A stretch of 64,000 nt of DNA from Candidatus Sedimenticola sp. (ex Thyasira tokunagai) (GCA_037318855.1 CP134874.1:3534598-3598597); one strand, 5' to 3'. Shown: positions 27,505-37,547, numbered from the stretch's first letter. A program made the numbers and translations. The notes: generated from the letters alone by a model not told the origin.

Positions 27505-29108
27505 CCTCGGCTCAACTCCACGCCCTTCTCCAAGCGCTCCTTGAAGTGGATGATACTGTACTCATGACCAATCAACACCAGCACATCACCGGAAACCAGG
27601 CCAAAACCAGGCTGCGGATTGAAGTGGAGAGAGCGGTCACGCAGCTCATAGATCTCCCCACCGGCTATCTTTTCACCATCTTTCTGGCTGATGACACCGA
27701 AGAGAATCAGTTTATTGGCAAGAAAGTCGATCTCACCAATGTTCAGGCCATCTATGTGGGAGCCACCATGCACCACAACCGTATCCAAACCGATCCCGTT
27801 CTCACCCGATAATATTCCGTGAATCGCCTCAAAGGCGACCGGCTGCCCCACATATTCGCCGGCAATCAACGCCACCGACTTGAAGGGCGCCACAGTATGA
27901 TCAGCACCCGCCTGATAGAGCTTGCGTACCGCCTCCTGCCGATTGGCACGGGAGACAATTTCAATATCAGGATTGAGGTAGCGAGCGGTCAGGGTGATAT
28001 AGACGTTGGCCACATCATCACCGGTAAGACAGAGGATACGACTCGCCCGCTCTCTTATTCCCAGTTGTTCCAGTAGTTCATTGCCCTCGGCGTTGCCCTC
28101 AATCGCCAAATAGCCCAGCCGCTTCGCCTTGTTGATATTTTCCGGCTCTCTATCAATAACGACAAAATGTTCCCGATCCTTTGCCAAACGCTCAGCCACG
28201 ATCTGGCCAACCCGGCCATAGCCACAGATGATCGTATGTTTACCCTTCTTCTTCTCCAACTCTGAGAAGATGCGATTATCCTTCAGCTCATCCATCTTTT
28301 CGCTGAAAGCGGCAACGATTACAGAGGTGCTGAACGCCAGCACACCGATACCACTGAGAATCAGCACTAATGTAATAGCGCGTCCCTCGCTGGTCTGCGG
28401 CGTAATATCGCCATAGCCCACCGTTGAGAGCGTCACCAGGGCCCAGTAGACACCGTCAAAAAAGTTATCAATCGCCCCCCCCTCATGCTGTGCCTCAAAG
28501 AAGTAGAAGGCGGAAGCAGAGGTAAACACCATAAAGGTGATAAAAATCGCCAGTGTGTAGAGTTCAAACCGTTTCTCAGCAAGAATCTTGGCGAACTCAT
28601 TGATACTGCGGGCGTAGCGAAACAGTTTAAAGAGCCGAAACAGCAGAAAAATACGAAGAAAACGGAGAGGACGGTAGCTGGGGATAATCGCAAGCAGGTC
28701 GATAATGGCAAGAGGTGTGGTCATGTAGTCCCACTTCTTCAACAGCGCCTCTTTAAGCGGCGCCCAAAGGTGGAAGCCGCCACCAACAAACTCAGCCCGC
28801 TCGTAGTGATCAATGAAGATTTTGTGGATATCGTTGTAGAGCCAGAGGCGCAGCAGATATTCTGTCAAAAAAATGGAGACTGCGCACCACTCAAAGATAT
28901 CCCCCGGTGTGCCAAGATCCACCTTCACTTCGTATATCAGGACAGAGACACTGGAGAGCACCAGTATGATCATAAAGATATCAAAGTAGGGGCGAATCGC
29001 CGACTGGGGGTTCTCCATCAAGTCGAAAAAAAAGCGTTTCGCCCGTTTGTAGCGGGGGGAGTCTTCAAGGTCATAGCAGTGCTGCACAACCACTCTTGCC
29101 AATGGCAT
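27501..29108 (-). CDS. Voltage-gated-like potassium channel with RCK (TrkA) domain
   Basis: 535 residues. Six membrane helices occupy about residues 40-280. The fourth carries regularly spaced arginines (YRPLRFLRIFLLFRLFKLFR), a voltage-sensor signature. The selectivity filter is STVGYGDITP. The cytoplasmic part has a TrkA-N/RCK fold with an intact GYGRVGQIVAERL nucleotide motif, ending in a TrkA-C domain (PGFGLVSGDVLVLIGHEYSI). It is a Kch/MthK-type potassium channel with ligand-gated control. Co-transcribed with the second RCK gene. Confidence 0.9.
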   Translation of the reverse strand: MPLARVVVQHCYDLEDSPRYKRAKRFFFDLMENPQSAIRPYFDIFMIILVLSSVSVLIYEVKVDLGTPGDIFEWCAVSIFLTEYLLRLWLYNDIHKIFIDHYERAEFVGGGFHLWAPLKEALLKKWDYMTTPLAIIDLLAIIPSYRPLRFLRIFLLFRLFKLFRYARSINEFAKILAEKRFELYTLAIFITFMVFTSASAFYFFEAQHEGGAIDNFFDGVYWALVTLSTVGYGDITPQTSEGRAITLVLILSGIGVLAFSTSVIVAAFSEKMDELKDNRIFSELEKKKGKHTIICGYGRVGQIVAERLAKDREHFVVIDREPENINKAKRLGYLAIEGNAEGNELLEQLGIRERASRILCLTGDDVANVYITLTARYLNPDIEIVSRANRQEAVRKLYQAGADHTVAPFKSVALIAGEYVGQPVAFEAIHGILSGENGIGLDTVVVHGGSHIDGLNIGEIDFLANKLILFGVISQKDGEKIAGGEIYELRDRSLHFNPQPGFGLVSGDVLVLIGHEYSIIHFKERLEKGVELSRG

Positions 29109-29217
29109 GGATGTAAGCCTCGCTTCTACTTAAAAAATATGTCTCTACTGAACACCTGAGTTTAAGTCTAGCCTATTTCCCTAAAAACAGAATGAGATTC
29201 AGCTGTGGTCAGAAAGT

Positions 29218-29598
29218 TTATCTGCCGCTTCCCACCTCCATCCTCTCAACCTCAGCCAGAGAGACCCGAAGTCCATCCGTAGTAACAAACCCTCTCGCCT
29301 CAACATCACCTTTATAGGCCTGATAGTGTTTCTCATTACCTGAGCGGGCATCAACCACCCGAAGATCAACCACCTGATAGTTATCCTGCCACTGAAAGTA
29401 GAGATAGCCGACGGCACCCAACAGCATCAAGACAACAGAGACAACAGCGGCAACTTTTACCAGACTTGAACGTTGTGGTTCTGAAGGGAGGCTTCGTGGG
29501 GATGCAGGCTGCTGGAGTAACGCCCTCTGATTACGTCGCCTAACATAGATCAGAGCACCGCCGATCACCAGTATTGTGAGTAAAAGTTTTAAAAACAT
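29218..29598 (-). CDS. Small two-helix membrane protein
   Basis: 126 residues. The first helix is at the extreme N-terminus (MFLKLLLTILVIGGALIYVR), followed by a basic loop, and the second at about residues 48-68 (VAAVVSVVLMLLGAVGYLYF). A soluble C-terminal domain of about 55 residues follows (YQVVDLRVVDARSGNEKHYQ). Not recognised as a characterised family. It is divergent from the ankyrin gene, 52 bases away. Confidence 0.6.
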   Translation of the reverse strand: MFLKLLLTILVIGGALIYVRRRNQRALLQQPASPRSLPSEPQRSSLVKVAAVVSVVLMLLGAVGYLYFQWQDNYQVVDLRVVDARSGNEKHYQAYKGDVEARGFVTTDGLRVSLAEVERMEVGSGR

Positions 29599-29650
29599 GG
29601 CGACGACCTTAACATGCAGTTGAGATAGAGGCTATGTTATAAAGGGAAGT

Positions 29651-30385
29651 ATGAGCGAGGACAATCTGACAGCGATGAATCACCAACAGACAACACAACA
29701 ATCACCAAAGTGCAGCCATAAATCGATAAGACTTTGGCTGTTAGTAGCGGCCCTCCTCCTTCTCTCACTCCTGAGTGCCTGCGGCAATCCGGATCAACCG
29801 ACAATTGGCCTCTATCTAGCCATACAACGCGGTGATATCGACCAGATCGAACGCCATATCGCCTGGAAAACCGATATCAACAGCATAGATTCCGATGGCA
29901 GGCGTCCACTTCACGTCGCCGCCGGCAAGGGGCGCTATGTCATCACCAAGCTGCTCATCGATAACGGAGCCGATATCAATGCAGGTGACCGCAACGGCAA
30001 GCCGGCTCTCTATCACGCGGTACTCTCAGGCAGAACACAGATCGCCGAACTGCTGGTAAAGAGAGGGGCCGACCCCCAGCCGGACAAACTACTGGATGAA
30101 GTGGTCAATGAGAGTGTGGCGGACCGTGACATTATCCCCTTGCTGCTTAAGTGGGGTGCCGACATCGATCATAGGGACGCTGAAGGTAGAACACCGATGA
30201 TGCGGGCAATCATCGCGAAGCAGCGGGTACTGGTGAAATTGCTGATAGCCAACGGTGCCGATGTTAATGCCGAGAACAGCAGGGGGCATCGCCCTCTCGA
30301 CATAGCCAATGAACTGCAAGATCGTGACATCATACGATTACTGCACCGCAACGGCGCGCGCCCCTCAGATAAAACCGAAGAGTAG
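29651..30385 (+). CDS. Ankyrin-repeat lipoprotein
   Basis: 244 residues (an alternative ATG eight codons in). A membrane-type signal ends in the lipobox LLSLLSACGN, so the mature protein is probably a lipoprotein anchored at Cys45. About five ankyrin repeats follow: GDIDQIERHIAWKTDINSID, DGRRPLHVAAGKGRYVITKL, NGKPALYHAVLSGRTQIAEL, a degenerate one, and EGRTPMMRAIIAKQRVLVKL. Ankyrin arrays mediate protein-protein contacts in the periplasm here; the partner is unknown. Confidence 0.87.
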   Translation: MSEDNLTAMNHQQTTQQSPKCSHKSIRLWLLVAALLLLSLLSACGNPDQPTIGLYLAIQRGDIDQIERHIAWKTDINSIDSDGRRPLHVAAGKGRYVITKLLIDNGADINAGDRNGKPALYHAVLSGRTQIAELLVKRGADPQPDKLLDEVVNESVADRDIIPLLLKWGADIDHRDAEGRTPMMRAIIAKQRVLVKLLIANGADVNAENSRGHRPLDIANELQDRDIIRLLHRNGARPSDKTEE

Positions 30386-30468
30386 TGACGTAGCCCTCCG
30401 CTTCTGTTAACTTTCGGCTCTTGGCCGAATAGGGTAGATACTCAGCCAACCTTAGGATGTTTCTTCCT

Positions 30469-30611
30469 GGCTATAAACAGTAATCCTGAAAACCATCTTG
30501 ATGGATAAGGGTTGCACCAGTAGGAGCGAACTTGTTCGCGATTAGCTCCGAGGTATGCTCCTCGCGAACAAGTTCGCTCCTACAAGTGACTTCAGGATTA
30601 TTGAGCAGAGC
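30469..30611. repeat. GTAGGAGCG palindromic element, copy C
   Basis: The core hairpin at 30520-30583 (arms GTAGGAGCGAACTTGTTCGC and complement) lies inside outer repeats GGCTATAAACAGTAATCC and GGATTATTGAGCAGAGC. This is the same nested plan as copy B, more diverged in the outer part. It occupies most of the gap between the ankyrin gene and 30665. Confidence 0.8.
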
Positions 30612-30664
30612 ACATATTTTTTTAATTTGAGGCGATAACGCCTACCTAATTTAGGACAAAACTC

Positions 30665-30952
30665 ATGGCGGAAACTGTTGACGAGCTCACCATCAACTAC
30701 AGCGAAGATGGCATCGACGTGGTCAAGGAGCTAGATAAGGTCATTCTGACCAAAGGCGCCTGGTCCACCGTGATGTACCGATACCAGGAGTGGAATCGAA
30801 GTAAAGAAGAGTACAGCCCGGACAAGTACAGCATCCGCCGTTACCAGAAGCGCAACGGTGAATTCATGCCAAAGTCCAAGTTCAACATCTCCAGTGAAAA
30901 ACAGGCCAAGGCGATTATCGAAGCCTTGCAGGGCTGGATAGAGACTGAATAA
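30665..30952 (+). CDS. Small conserved protein, possible PC4-like nucleic-acid-binding fold
   Basis: 95 residues, no signal peptide or membrane segment. The second half, YSIRRYQKRNGEFMPKSKFN followed by ISSEKQAKAIIEALQGWI, resembles the PC4/p15 pattern in which a strand-rich body with basic residues precedes a C-terminal helix that packs on a dimer partner. That resemblance is by eye only. It could equally be an unrelated small family. It stands alone between two palindromic repeats. Confidence 0.55.
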   Translation: MAETVDELTINYSEDGIDVVKELDKVILTKGAWSTVMYRYQEWNRSKEEYSPDKYSIRRYQKRNGEFMPKSKFNISSEKQAKAIIEALQGWIETE

Positions 30953-30999
30953 CCGTACCCCTCTGGAAACGTCAAAAGCGGGACACAGAGAAAAACATA

Positions 31000-31060
31000 G
31001 AAGCGAACTTGTGCACGATAAGCCCGCCTTGGAGCTGATCGTGAACAAGTTCGCTCCTAC
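31000..31060. repeat. GTAGGAGCG palindromic element, copy D (degenerate left arm)
   Basis: The right arm GAACAAGTTCGCTCCTAC is standard; the left arm reads GAAGCGAACTTGTGCACGAT with the first bases of the consensus lost. It lies 18 bases past the 3' end of sbcB. Confidence 0.7.
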
Positions 31061-31077
31061 GGGTGTCGATTTTCCAA

Positions 31078-32514
31078 CTACTGCAGACCAATCACTCCCG
31101 GCCAGTCGGCAAGCTGGGAGAGTACCGCTCTCTCCCGCTCTCCATTGGCAGGATCAACCATCAGCGCTGCCAGCTCCGAGCGGAAGCGGGCCAGGGTGAT
31201 GCTGCCACCGCCTTGATCCTCGGTCAGGCGCACCATACGGTACTCATTCCACTCTGCCCGCTCCCCCCCGGAGAGGGTGTCCGGCCAGTTCCTTGCACGA
31301 TAACGAAACAGCATTTCGGGTAAGCGTGAGTCATCAAAACTGATTCCCAGAGAAGCCAGTACTGCAGGTTCTGAGGCCCTGATACTATCCATGCGCTTTC
31401 GATCTTCCTTGCTAAAGAAACCACCGCCGTAGAGATTCTGATCCGGGTCAGTCTGTGGCTCAAACTCCCTCGCCGAATGTACTGAGCGAATCTTCTCCAC
31501 CAGACCCGATGCACTACGCAGCTGCTCTAAGTGGCGCCTCCCGGCATCCCGGTCGATCTGCCAACGTTCCGCCACCGCATCACTCATCGTGTTTAGCGGT
31601 ACCACGGCGGGACTTTTATTGAGATGAATGGTCTTAAGAGGAATCCGCTCCACCCCTTCAGGCAACTGATCTTTTGCTGTAAACAGCCGTTTGGCTATCT
31701 CATCCTGATCTAGCTCTATCAGCGGCGCAGGATCATGGCGCAAGTCATATACGATCACCCCATTGGGGTTGGTCGGGTGTTTTGCCAGAGGAACAACCAT
31801 GGCGATGCAGCCAAGAGCTGCGGGATACATTGATGAGACATGAAGTACCGGCTCCATCTTTTGCAGATTGAGCAATGCACCCACCTTGCGCTTATCCCTC
31901 AGGGGCAACAGATAGTCAAACAGGCGCGGCTGCTTCTCCTTTATCAGTTTCGCCATGGCAATGGTCGCATAGACATCGGAGAGGGCGTCGTGTGCCGCCT
32001 CATGGGCTATGCCGTTCTCAGCGGTCAGCCGCTCCAGTTTGAAGCTGGTGACACCATCATCATGGGTTGGCCAGACGATTCCCTCAGGCCGAAGGGCGTG
32101 GGTAAGACGCACCATATCGATAACATCCCAGCGCGAATTACCGTTTTGCCACTCCCTTGCGTAGGGATCAAAGAAGTTACGGTAGAAGCCGTAACGGGTG
32201 AACTCATCATCGAAGCGGATAGAGTTGTAGCCAACACCACAAGTCCCGGGGCGCGTCATCTCCCGATGGATCATGGCGAAAAACTCCGCCTCGTTGACGC
32301 CCTCTTCCTGCGCCCGTTGAGGGGTAATGCCGGTCACCAGACAGGCGCCGGGTTGTGGCAACATATCATCAGAGGGCTTGCAGAAAACCGTCAGCGGCTT
32401 ATCGATAACATTCAACTCGTCATCGGTACGGATACCGGCAAACTGAACCGCCCGGTCCCGCCGAGGATCAATACCCCAGGTTTCATAGTCGTGCCAGTAA
32501 AAACTCAGTGCCAT
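31078..32514 (-). CDS. sbcB: Exodeoxyribonuclease I
   Basis: 478 residues, normal for the family. The DEDD exonuclease core begins FYWHDYETWGIDPRRDRAVQ (catalytic Asp and Glu), with later motifs GVGYNSIRFDDEFTRY and EAAHDALSDVYATIAMAKLI (HxxxxD). The SH3-like and C-terminal domains follow. It degrades single-stranded DNA 3' to 5' in recombination and mismatch repair. Single-gene unit. Confidence 0.96.
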   Translation of the reverse strand: MALSFYWHDYETWGIDPRRDRAVQFAGIRTDDELNVIDKPLTVFCKPSDDMLPQPGACLVTGITPQRAQEEGVNEAEFFAMIHREMTRPGTCGVGYNSIRFDDEFTRYGFYRNFFDPYAREWQNGNSRWDVIDMVRLTHALRPEGIVWPTHDDGVTSFKLERLTAENGIAHEAAHDALSDVYATIAMAKLIKEKQPRLFDYLLPLRDKRKVGALLNLQKMEPVLHVSSMYPAALGCIAMVVPLAKHPTNPNGVIVYDLRHDPAPLIELDQDEIAKRLFTAKDQLPEGVERIPLKTIHLNKSPAVVPLNTMSDAVAERWQIDRDAGRRHLEQLRSASGLVEKIRSVHSAREFEPQTDPDQNLYGGGFFSKEDRKRMDSIRASEPAVLASLGISFDDSRLPEMLFRYRARNWPDTLSGGERAEWNEYRMVRLTEDQGGGSITLARFRSELAALMVDPANGERERAVLSQLADWPGVIGLQ

Positions 32515-32680
32515 TTTGCCGTCACAATAGCTGCGCCATCAATCCCACCCTCGTGAAAAACTTATAAAATAGCAGCACCCTCTCCCCAGTGAAGGTGTTG
32601 TAAAAAGCTCTGGTTCCTTCTCTCTACGAGGGAGAAGGTTAGGTCGCTACGGGCTCCTGCCCTCTCGCGACACTATTACG

Positions 32681-32712
32681 TCCATGTAGGCATCTCCCCG
32701 GTGGGGAGAGGG
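32681..32712 (-). repeat. 32-bp dispersed repeat, copy 2
   Basis: The reverse complement, CCCTCTCCCCACCGGGGAG then ATGCCTACATGGA, matches 24712-24743 with three mismatches. The first half forms a CTCCCC...GGGGAG hairpin. It lies in the 228-bp gap between sbcB and the oxidoreductase gene; nothing else is recognisable there. Confidence 0.55.
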
Positions 32713-32742
32713 AGTTTATCGAACAGCAGCGGCTGCTATTAG

Positions 32743-34125
32743 CTAATCGACAGGCACCGCCCGGTAGGCGTTGTTTGACTGGCGCTCGATCTGGAAGTCG
32801 ATACCACAGGCCGGGCAAGTGGTTATCGCCCCCTCCTCCTCTTTTTCAGAGTGCTGCATCTGGTACTTACAGACCGGGCAGAGAACGCTGTGTGCAACAG
32901 GTTTGCGGAACTGCAAAGCGAACATCTGGTTAATAATCCGTGGATCACACTCGCGCCTGTTCAGCCCCTTACGTATCCACTGCTCCACTTCACCCGCCTC
33001 GCTGACATCACCAACAAAGATGGCACCGATGATCTTATCGTCGCGGAAGACCAGTTTTTTATAGACATACGGGAGTTCAGCGTAGGGGTAGTCGCCGGAC
33101 TCATGGAGGACATTGTCACCGATCGTATTACTCTCACCGAGGCAGACCAGATCCAGATCCAGAACCTTGGTACGCAACGATGGAGTGCCTTCATAGACCA
33201 GAGAATCACCCGCCATATTAGCACCGGCAATGTGACCCTGCTTCCAGGCACGCAGCCACCCTCTCAAGGCACCACTATCACCCACCCCTTCTGTGGCGAT
33301 TAGTGCTACATCACCAGCGGCATATATATTTGATTCACGGCTACACTGGTTTGTAGCGACTTCAACACCATGGGCCGAGCCCAATATACTATCGCCGAAA
33401 AAGTCAAGAGAGGGGGCCTGAACCGCGGAGAGCACCAGCAGGTCTGCAGCCAACTTACGCCCGCCACTGATAACCACACCGCTCAGTGTTGAACCATCCT
33501 TCTCCACCAACTGGACGTCGGCACTTCGAATCACTTCTGCTCCCGCCTGGCGTAGTCGGGTCTCCATGATCTCGTCAGCAATAACGTCAAGATACCCTGG
33601 ATATAGACGTGCTTTTGGAAGCACCAGTGTGCAGTGTATGCCACGACGCTGAAGCCCATAGACGGCGCTTACCGCCTGAAAATTGTCCCCGTAAACCACC
33701 GCTTTGCGTGTTGATTTAATACGGGATTCAATTTGTTGAAGATCAGGAAGATGGTCGAGATGGACAATGCCGTCGGTCTGATCATCATCAAAAAAAGCGC
33801 GGGCTGTTCTCTTGCCGGTGGTGACCAGTAGTTTGTCGTAGGTAACCAGGCGTTTATTGCTAAGCAGTACCTGCTGAGAGGAGAGACGCACCTCTTTGGC
33901 ACTGATCCCGGACTGAAACTGTACCCCGAGCTCTTTCAGCTTATGCTGAGTAGCCGCTGAACTTACCGATCCTTTGGCCAGCATCTCCCCAAGCATGGGG
34001 CGTGTATAGAGCGCACTCTCCTGCGCCTCTGCCATTATGATTGCGCCGTTGGCATCACGTTCCCGAATTGCCTCTGCCGCTCGTCTGCCGGCAACACCGG
34101 AGCCAATTATAAAATAGGTAGACAT
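32743..34125 (-). CDS. FAD-dependent pyridine nucleotide-disulfide oxidoreductase with C-terminal zinc-ribbon-like domain
   Basis: 460 residues. FAD-binding STYFIIGSGVAGRRAAEAIR opens the protein, a second dinucleotide region is near AVVYGDNFQAVSAVYGLQRR, and SNIYAAGDVALIAT holds the FAD ribityl Asp. This matches the rubredoxin-reductase/NirB-N/nitrite-reductase-type family. An unusual C-terminal 60-residue extension carries CPVCKYQMQHSEKEEEGAITTC-style paired CxxC knuckles (CPVC at about 415 and CPAC about 18 residues later), probably zinc or iron binding. It may pass electrons from NAD(P)H to a small iron-sulfur or rubredoxin-like carrier. Stands alone upstream of der. Confidence 0.8.
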   Translation of the reverse strand: MSTYFIIGSGVAGRRAAEAIRERDANGAIIMAEAQESALYTRPMLGEMLAKGSVSSAATQHKLKELGVQFQSGISAKEVRLSSQQVLLSNKRLVTYDKLLVTTGKRTARAFFDDDQTDGIVHLDHLPDLQQIESRIKSTRKAVVYGDNFQAVSAVYGLQRRGIHCTLVLPKARLYPGYLDVIADEIMETRLRQAGAEVIRSADVQLVEKDGSTLSGVVISGGRKLAADLLVLSAVQAPSLDFFGDSILGSAHGVEVATNQCSRESNIYAAGDVALIATEGVGDSGALRGWLRAWKQGHIAGANMAGDSLVYEGTPSLRTKVLDLDLVCLGESNTIGDNVLHESGDYPYAELPYVYKKLVFRDDKIIGAIFVGDVSEAGEVEQWIRKGLNRRECDPRIINQMFALQFRKPVAHSVLCPVCKYQMQHSEKEEEGAITTCPACGIDFQIERQSNNAYRAVPVD

Positions 34126-34247
34126 ACTGCTATCTCCTCCTTGCAGGATTATTATATTCGTTATTTTTTAGCTCATGCCCGCCAGATATGCAACCGCCCC
34201 AGCAATCTACTCACAGGGCCTTTGGCCTCCACCAAACCGGGGACAAG

Positions 34248-35645
34248 CTATTTTTTCTTTCCTTTTACATACTTTTTCAGCCGTTGACGCTTGCGCACCT
34301 GGCGATCGGTAAGTTTGTTCTTGCGGCCCTCAAAAGGGTTGCTGCCAGAACGGAATTCGAGGCGAATTGGGGTACCATCGAGCTTCAGCACTTTACGGAA
34401 GCGATTGGTCAGGTAGCGTTTGTAGGCTGCGGGTACCGCATCGGTCTGATTGCCATGGATCACAATTATCGGTGGGTTTTGCCCCCCCTGGTGAGCATAG
34501 CGCAGCTTGATGCGACGGCCGTTAACCATGGGTGGTTGGTGCTCCTGTACCGCCCATTCAAGAATACGGGTCAGTTCTGGAGTTGCAAGATTGCGAACGG
34601 CATTGGCGTAGGCGGCATCGACCGATTTGTAGAGGGTACCAACCCCCGAACCGTGAAGTGCTGAAATAAACTTCTTGGAGGCAAAACCGAGAAACGGTAG
34701 TTTACGATCCAGCTCCTCCTTGATAGATGCCCGCTGGTCACTGTCGATACCATCCCACTTATTCACCACCACAACCAGAGCACGACCACTCTCCAGGATA
34801 TGGCCGGCCAGGGTGGCATCCTGCTCACTCACCTCCTTGTGGGCATCGAGCACCAGCATAACGACGTTGGCTTCCTCTATCGCCTGCAGTGTTTTAATGA
34901 CACTGAATTTTTCAACCGCCTCATTGACTCTGGAGCGGCGTCGCACGCCGGCGGTATCGATCAAAGTATAGGGCTTGTCATCGTGAGTATAGTTAATGAA
35001 AACGCTGTCACGGGTAGTGCCTGGTTGATCGAATGCAACCACCCGCTCCTCACCCAGCATGCGATTGACCAGTGTTGACTTACCGACATTGGGTCGCCCG
35101 ACCACGGCGATCTGAACACCCTTCTCTACACCATCGTCACCCGCCTCTTCCTCATCGGGGAAGGTGTCGAGTACCTGACTGATCATCTGCTTAACACCAC
35201 GGCCGTGGGCCGCAGCAATGGCAATCGGATCTCCCAGGCCAAGGACATAAAAGTCGGCACCGGCAATATCCTGATCCAGATTCTCGCTCTTATTGACTAC
35301 TGCACTGATCGGCTTACCGGTACGACGCAACTGCCGCGCAATATTCTCATCACTGCCGGTACAACCCGCTTTGCCGTCGAGCAGAAAGAAGATGTGATCG
35401 GCCTCAGCTATTGCCGCCTGTGCCTGCTGCTCCATCAGCACATCGACACCATCCTCTTCACCGCTAAGGCCACCGGTATCAACCACAACATAAGGCTTGT
35501 TCCCCATTCTGCCGACACCATACTGGCGATCACGGGTGAGACCGGGTTGATCTGCCACCAAGGCATCACGACTCCGGGTGAGACGATTAAACAGAGTCGA
35601 CTTGCCGACATTGGGTCGACCCACCAGTGCAATAACGGGTAACAT
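34248..35645 (-). CDS. der: Ribosome-associated GTPase Der (EngA)
   Basis: 465 residues with two tandem G domains: [14 protein letters not shown] at the N-terminus and [14 protein letters not shown] from about residue 185. Each is followed by DTGG or DTAG, and NKSE or NKWD. A C-terminal KH-like domain ends in a lysine-rich tail ([15 protein letters not shown]). It acts in 50S subunit assembly. It is the last gene of the hisS-yfgM-bamB-der block, 13 bases after bamB. Confidence 0.97.
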   Translation of the reverse strand: MLPVIALVGRPNVGKSTLFNRLTRSRDALVADQPGLTRDRQYGVGRMGNKPYVVVDTGGLSGEEDGVDVLMEQQAQAAIAEADHIFFLLDGKAGCTGSDENIARQLRRTGKPISAVVNKSENLDQDIAGADFYVLGLGDPIAIAAAHGRGVKQMISQVLDTFPDEEEAGDDGVEKGVQIAVVGRPNVGKSTLVNRMLGEERVVAFDQPGTTRDSVFINYTHDDKPYTLIDTAGVRRRSRVNEAVEKFSVIKTLQAIEEANVVMLVLDAHKEVSEQDATLAGHILESGRALVVVVNKWDGIDSDQRASIKEELDRKLPFLGFASKKFISALHGSGVGTLYKSVDAAYANAVRNLATPELTRILEWAVQEHQPPMVNGRRIKLRYAHQGGQNPPIIVIHGNQTDAVPAAYKRYLTNRFRKVLKLDGTPIRLEFRSGSNPFEGRKNKLTDRQVRKRQRLKKYVKGKKK

Positions 35646-35658
35646 AATTCAGGGCCTG

Positions 35659-36819
35659 CTAACGAACGGCCAGAGCCGAGAGTGCACCGCCGTTACCGTA
35701 GACGTAGGCGACATTGTCGACCACCACGGGCGGGGTGTTGATGGGGGCCTTACCAACCCGAGTGCGAGCAACGATGCGGCCATTGCTGCGTGTGAGCCAG
35801 TGTAGGTAACCTTCGAAGTCACCCACGACTACATAGTCCCTAACGACCACTGGAGCAGAGAGCCCACGGGCCTGCATCTTCTTGTTGCGCCACAGTGCCG
35901 ATCCATTTCTTGGCGCGATAGCCCACACATGACCCTCGGCATCGGATACGTACAGATAATCCGCATCAGCTCCAAGACCGCTATAGGAGGAGAGCTTGCG
36001 CCGCCATAGCACAGAACCATTCGACTCAGAGATCGCAGCCATCTCCCCCTGGTAAGTGGTGACGTAGATCACGCCATCACGTACCAGTGGATCACCGTCA
36101 ATATCGACCATTCGTTCCAGCTCCGAACGCCCACTGGGTGCCGTAACTGAAATCTCCCACTGAAGGTTTCCACTGGCCAAATCCAGTGCCGCCAGCTTGC
36201 CGCTGGAGAAACCACAGATCACATTATCACCGCTTATTACCGGAGAGCTGCTACCGTAGAGTGTCAGTACCGGAATCGTCCGATCATAGATCCACGCCTG
36301 ACTGCCGTCAGCCGCGTTCAATCCGACCACTTTGCCGTCGATGGTATGCACCACCACCTTTCCATGCCCCACCTGGGGTGTCGAGAGCACTTCACTGCTG
36401 ACTCGGGTACGCCACCGCTCACTGCCGTTTGCCATATCGAAGGCGATCACTTCGGCGTTAGCGGTACCTACCAGCAGCAGATTTTCACCTCCACCGATCC
36501 CACCGGAGATTTCAAGCCCTGAATCGATCGACCAGATCGCCCTGCCGCTAGCGGCATTAAGCGCCTTGATCACTCCATTGTGCCCGGCAACGTAGAGCTG
36601 CCCACCCATTACCAGAGGAGAGAGCTTGATTTGCTGCTCACCGGCACCCCCACCTACTGTGGTGGACCAGAGCGTGGTCACCTCTACCTGATTACTCACC
36701 TCAACCAACTCCGCCGGCCGAACTGCAGACTCTTCATCGGCAAGGAGGTCAAGAGGATTCATCGAACTGCAGGCGTTCAGCAACAGTGCTGACAGCAGAA
36801 TCATATATCGCTTCATCAT
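35659..36819 (-). CDS. bamB: Outer-membrane protein assembly factor BamB
   Basis: 386 residues from MMKRYMILLSALLLNACSSM, preceded by AGGAG at good spacing; a GTG three codons earlier is also in frame. The signal peptide ends in a lipobox (LLNACS), so it is an outer-membrane lipoprotein. The rest is an eight-bladed PQQ-like propeller with repeated Trp-containing blades (ALNAASGRAIWSIDSGLEIS, AFDMANGSERWRTRVSSEVL, ALDLASGNLQWEISVTAPSG). It is part of the BAM complex that inserts beta-barrel proteins. Confidence 0.96.
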   Translation of the reverse strand: MMKRYMILLSALLLNACSSMNPLDLLADEESAVRPAELVEVSNQVEVTTLWSTTVGGGAGEQQIKLSPLVMGGQLYVAGHNGVIKALNAASGRAIWSIDSGLEISGGIGGGENLLLVGTANAEVIAFDMANGSERWRTRVSSEVLSTPQVGHGKVVVHTIDGKVVGLNAADGSQAWIYDRTIPVLTLYGSSSPVISGDNVICGFSSGKLAALDLASGNLQWEISVTAPSGRSELERMVDIDGDPLVRDGVIYVTTYQGEMAAISESNGSVLWRRKLSSYSGLGADADYLYVSDAEGHVWAIAPRNGSALWRNKKMQARGLSAPVVVRDYVVVGDFEGYLHWLTRSNGRIVARTRVGKAPINTPPVVVDNVAYVYGNGGALSALAVR

Positions 36820-36830
36820 AGGTCCCACTC

Positions 36831-37502
36831 CTATTCGACAGCCGCCAGATCATCAAACTTCATCTGTACCAGAGCCGAGTTACCCGCCTGCAGCTCCAGA
36901 GCCTGACCGTATGCCTGTCGTGCGGCAGACTTATCACCTTTAAGCAAGGCGGCGTCTCCTTTCAGTTCAGCAAAGGTACCGCGGAAGCTATCATCGGGAG
37001 CAGTGGCAACAATTGCCTCAACAGCTTCTGCATCACCCTCCGACAACAGTATTCGCGCTTTGCGCAAGCGTGCCACCTGCTTCAGCGATTGGTCCGTTGT
37101 GTTATCCAGTACCCACTGCAGCTGAACTTTGGCACCTGCAGCATCATCCTGTTGTAGCTTCAGCTTGGCCAGACTGAGCGCGGAAAAAACTGCATAAGAG
37201 GAGTCAGGATAGTTATTGATCACACCCTCTGCCTGCACCGTCGCCAGGTTTTCAGCACCGGTTGCCACTGAGTGATTGAGCTGCTCGAACTGAGCCGAGG
37301 CCTGCTCAGCAATTGACTGCTGATGCTGAGTCCAATACTGCCAGCCAAATACACCGCCAAGACCGATCACAACACCGGCGATCACCGAGGTACCGTTCTC
37401 CTTCCACCACTTTTTAAGTTGTTCGACCTGCTCTTCTTCGGAAAGATTGACATCCACCGCTTTTATCCTCTTCAGCACCCCTTCATTGGGGTGGTTATTC
37501 AA
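36831..37502 (-). CDS. yfgM: YfgM family protein, ancillary SecYEG translocon subunit
   Basis: 223 residues. A cytoplasmic N-terminus precedes one membrane helix at about residues 40-58 (SVIAGVVIGLGGVFGWQYWT). The periplasmic TPR-like tail follows (NYPDSSYAVFSALSLAKLKL, then AVEAIVATAPDDSFRGTFAE). Position between hisS and bamB is the conserved one. In E. coli YfgM works with PpiD at the Sec translocon exit. Confidence 0.93.
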   Translation of the reverse strand: MNNHPNEGVLKRIKAVDVNLSEEEQVEQLKKWWKENGTSVIAGVVIGLGGVFGWQYWTQHQQSIAEQASAQFEQLNHSVATGAENLATVQAEGVINNYPDSSYAVFSALSLAKLKLQQDDAAGAKVQLQWVLDNTTDQSLKQVARLRKARILLSEGDAEAVEAIVATAPDDSFRGTFAELKGDAALLKGDKSAARQAYGQALELQAGNSALVQMKFDDLAAVE

Positions 37503-37547
37503 TTCATGTCTGGTTCTAATGGTGCTTATCTTAAGCTCGTTTTTTCT

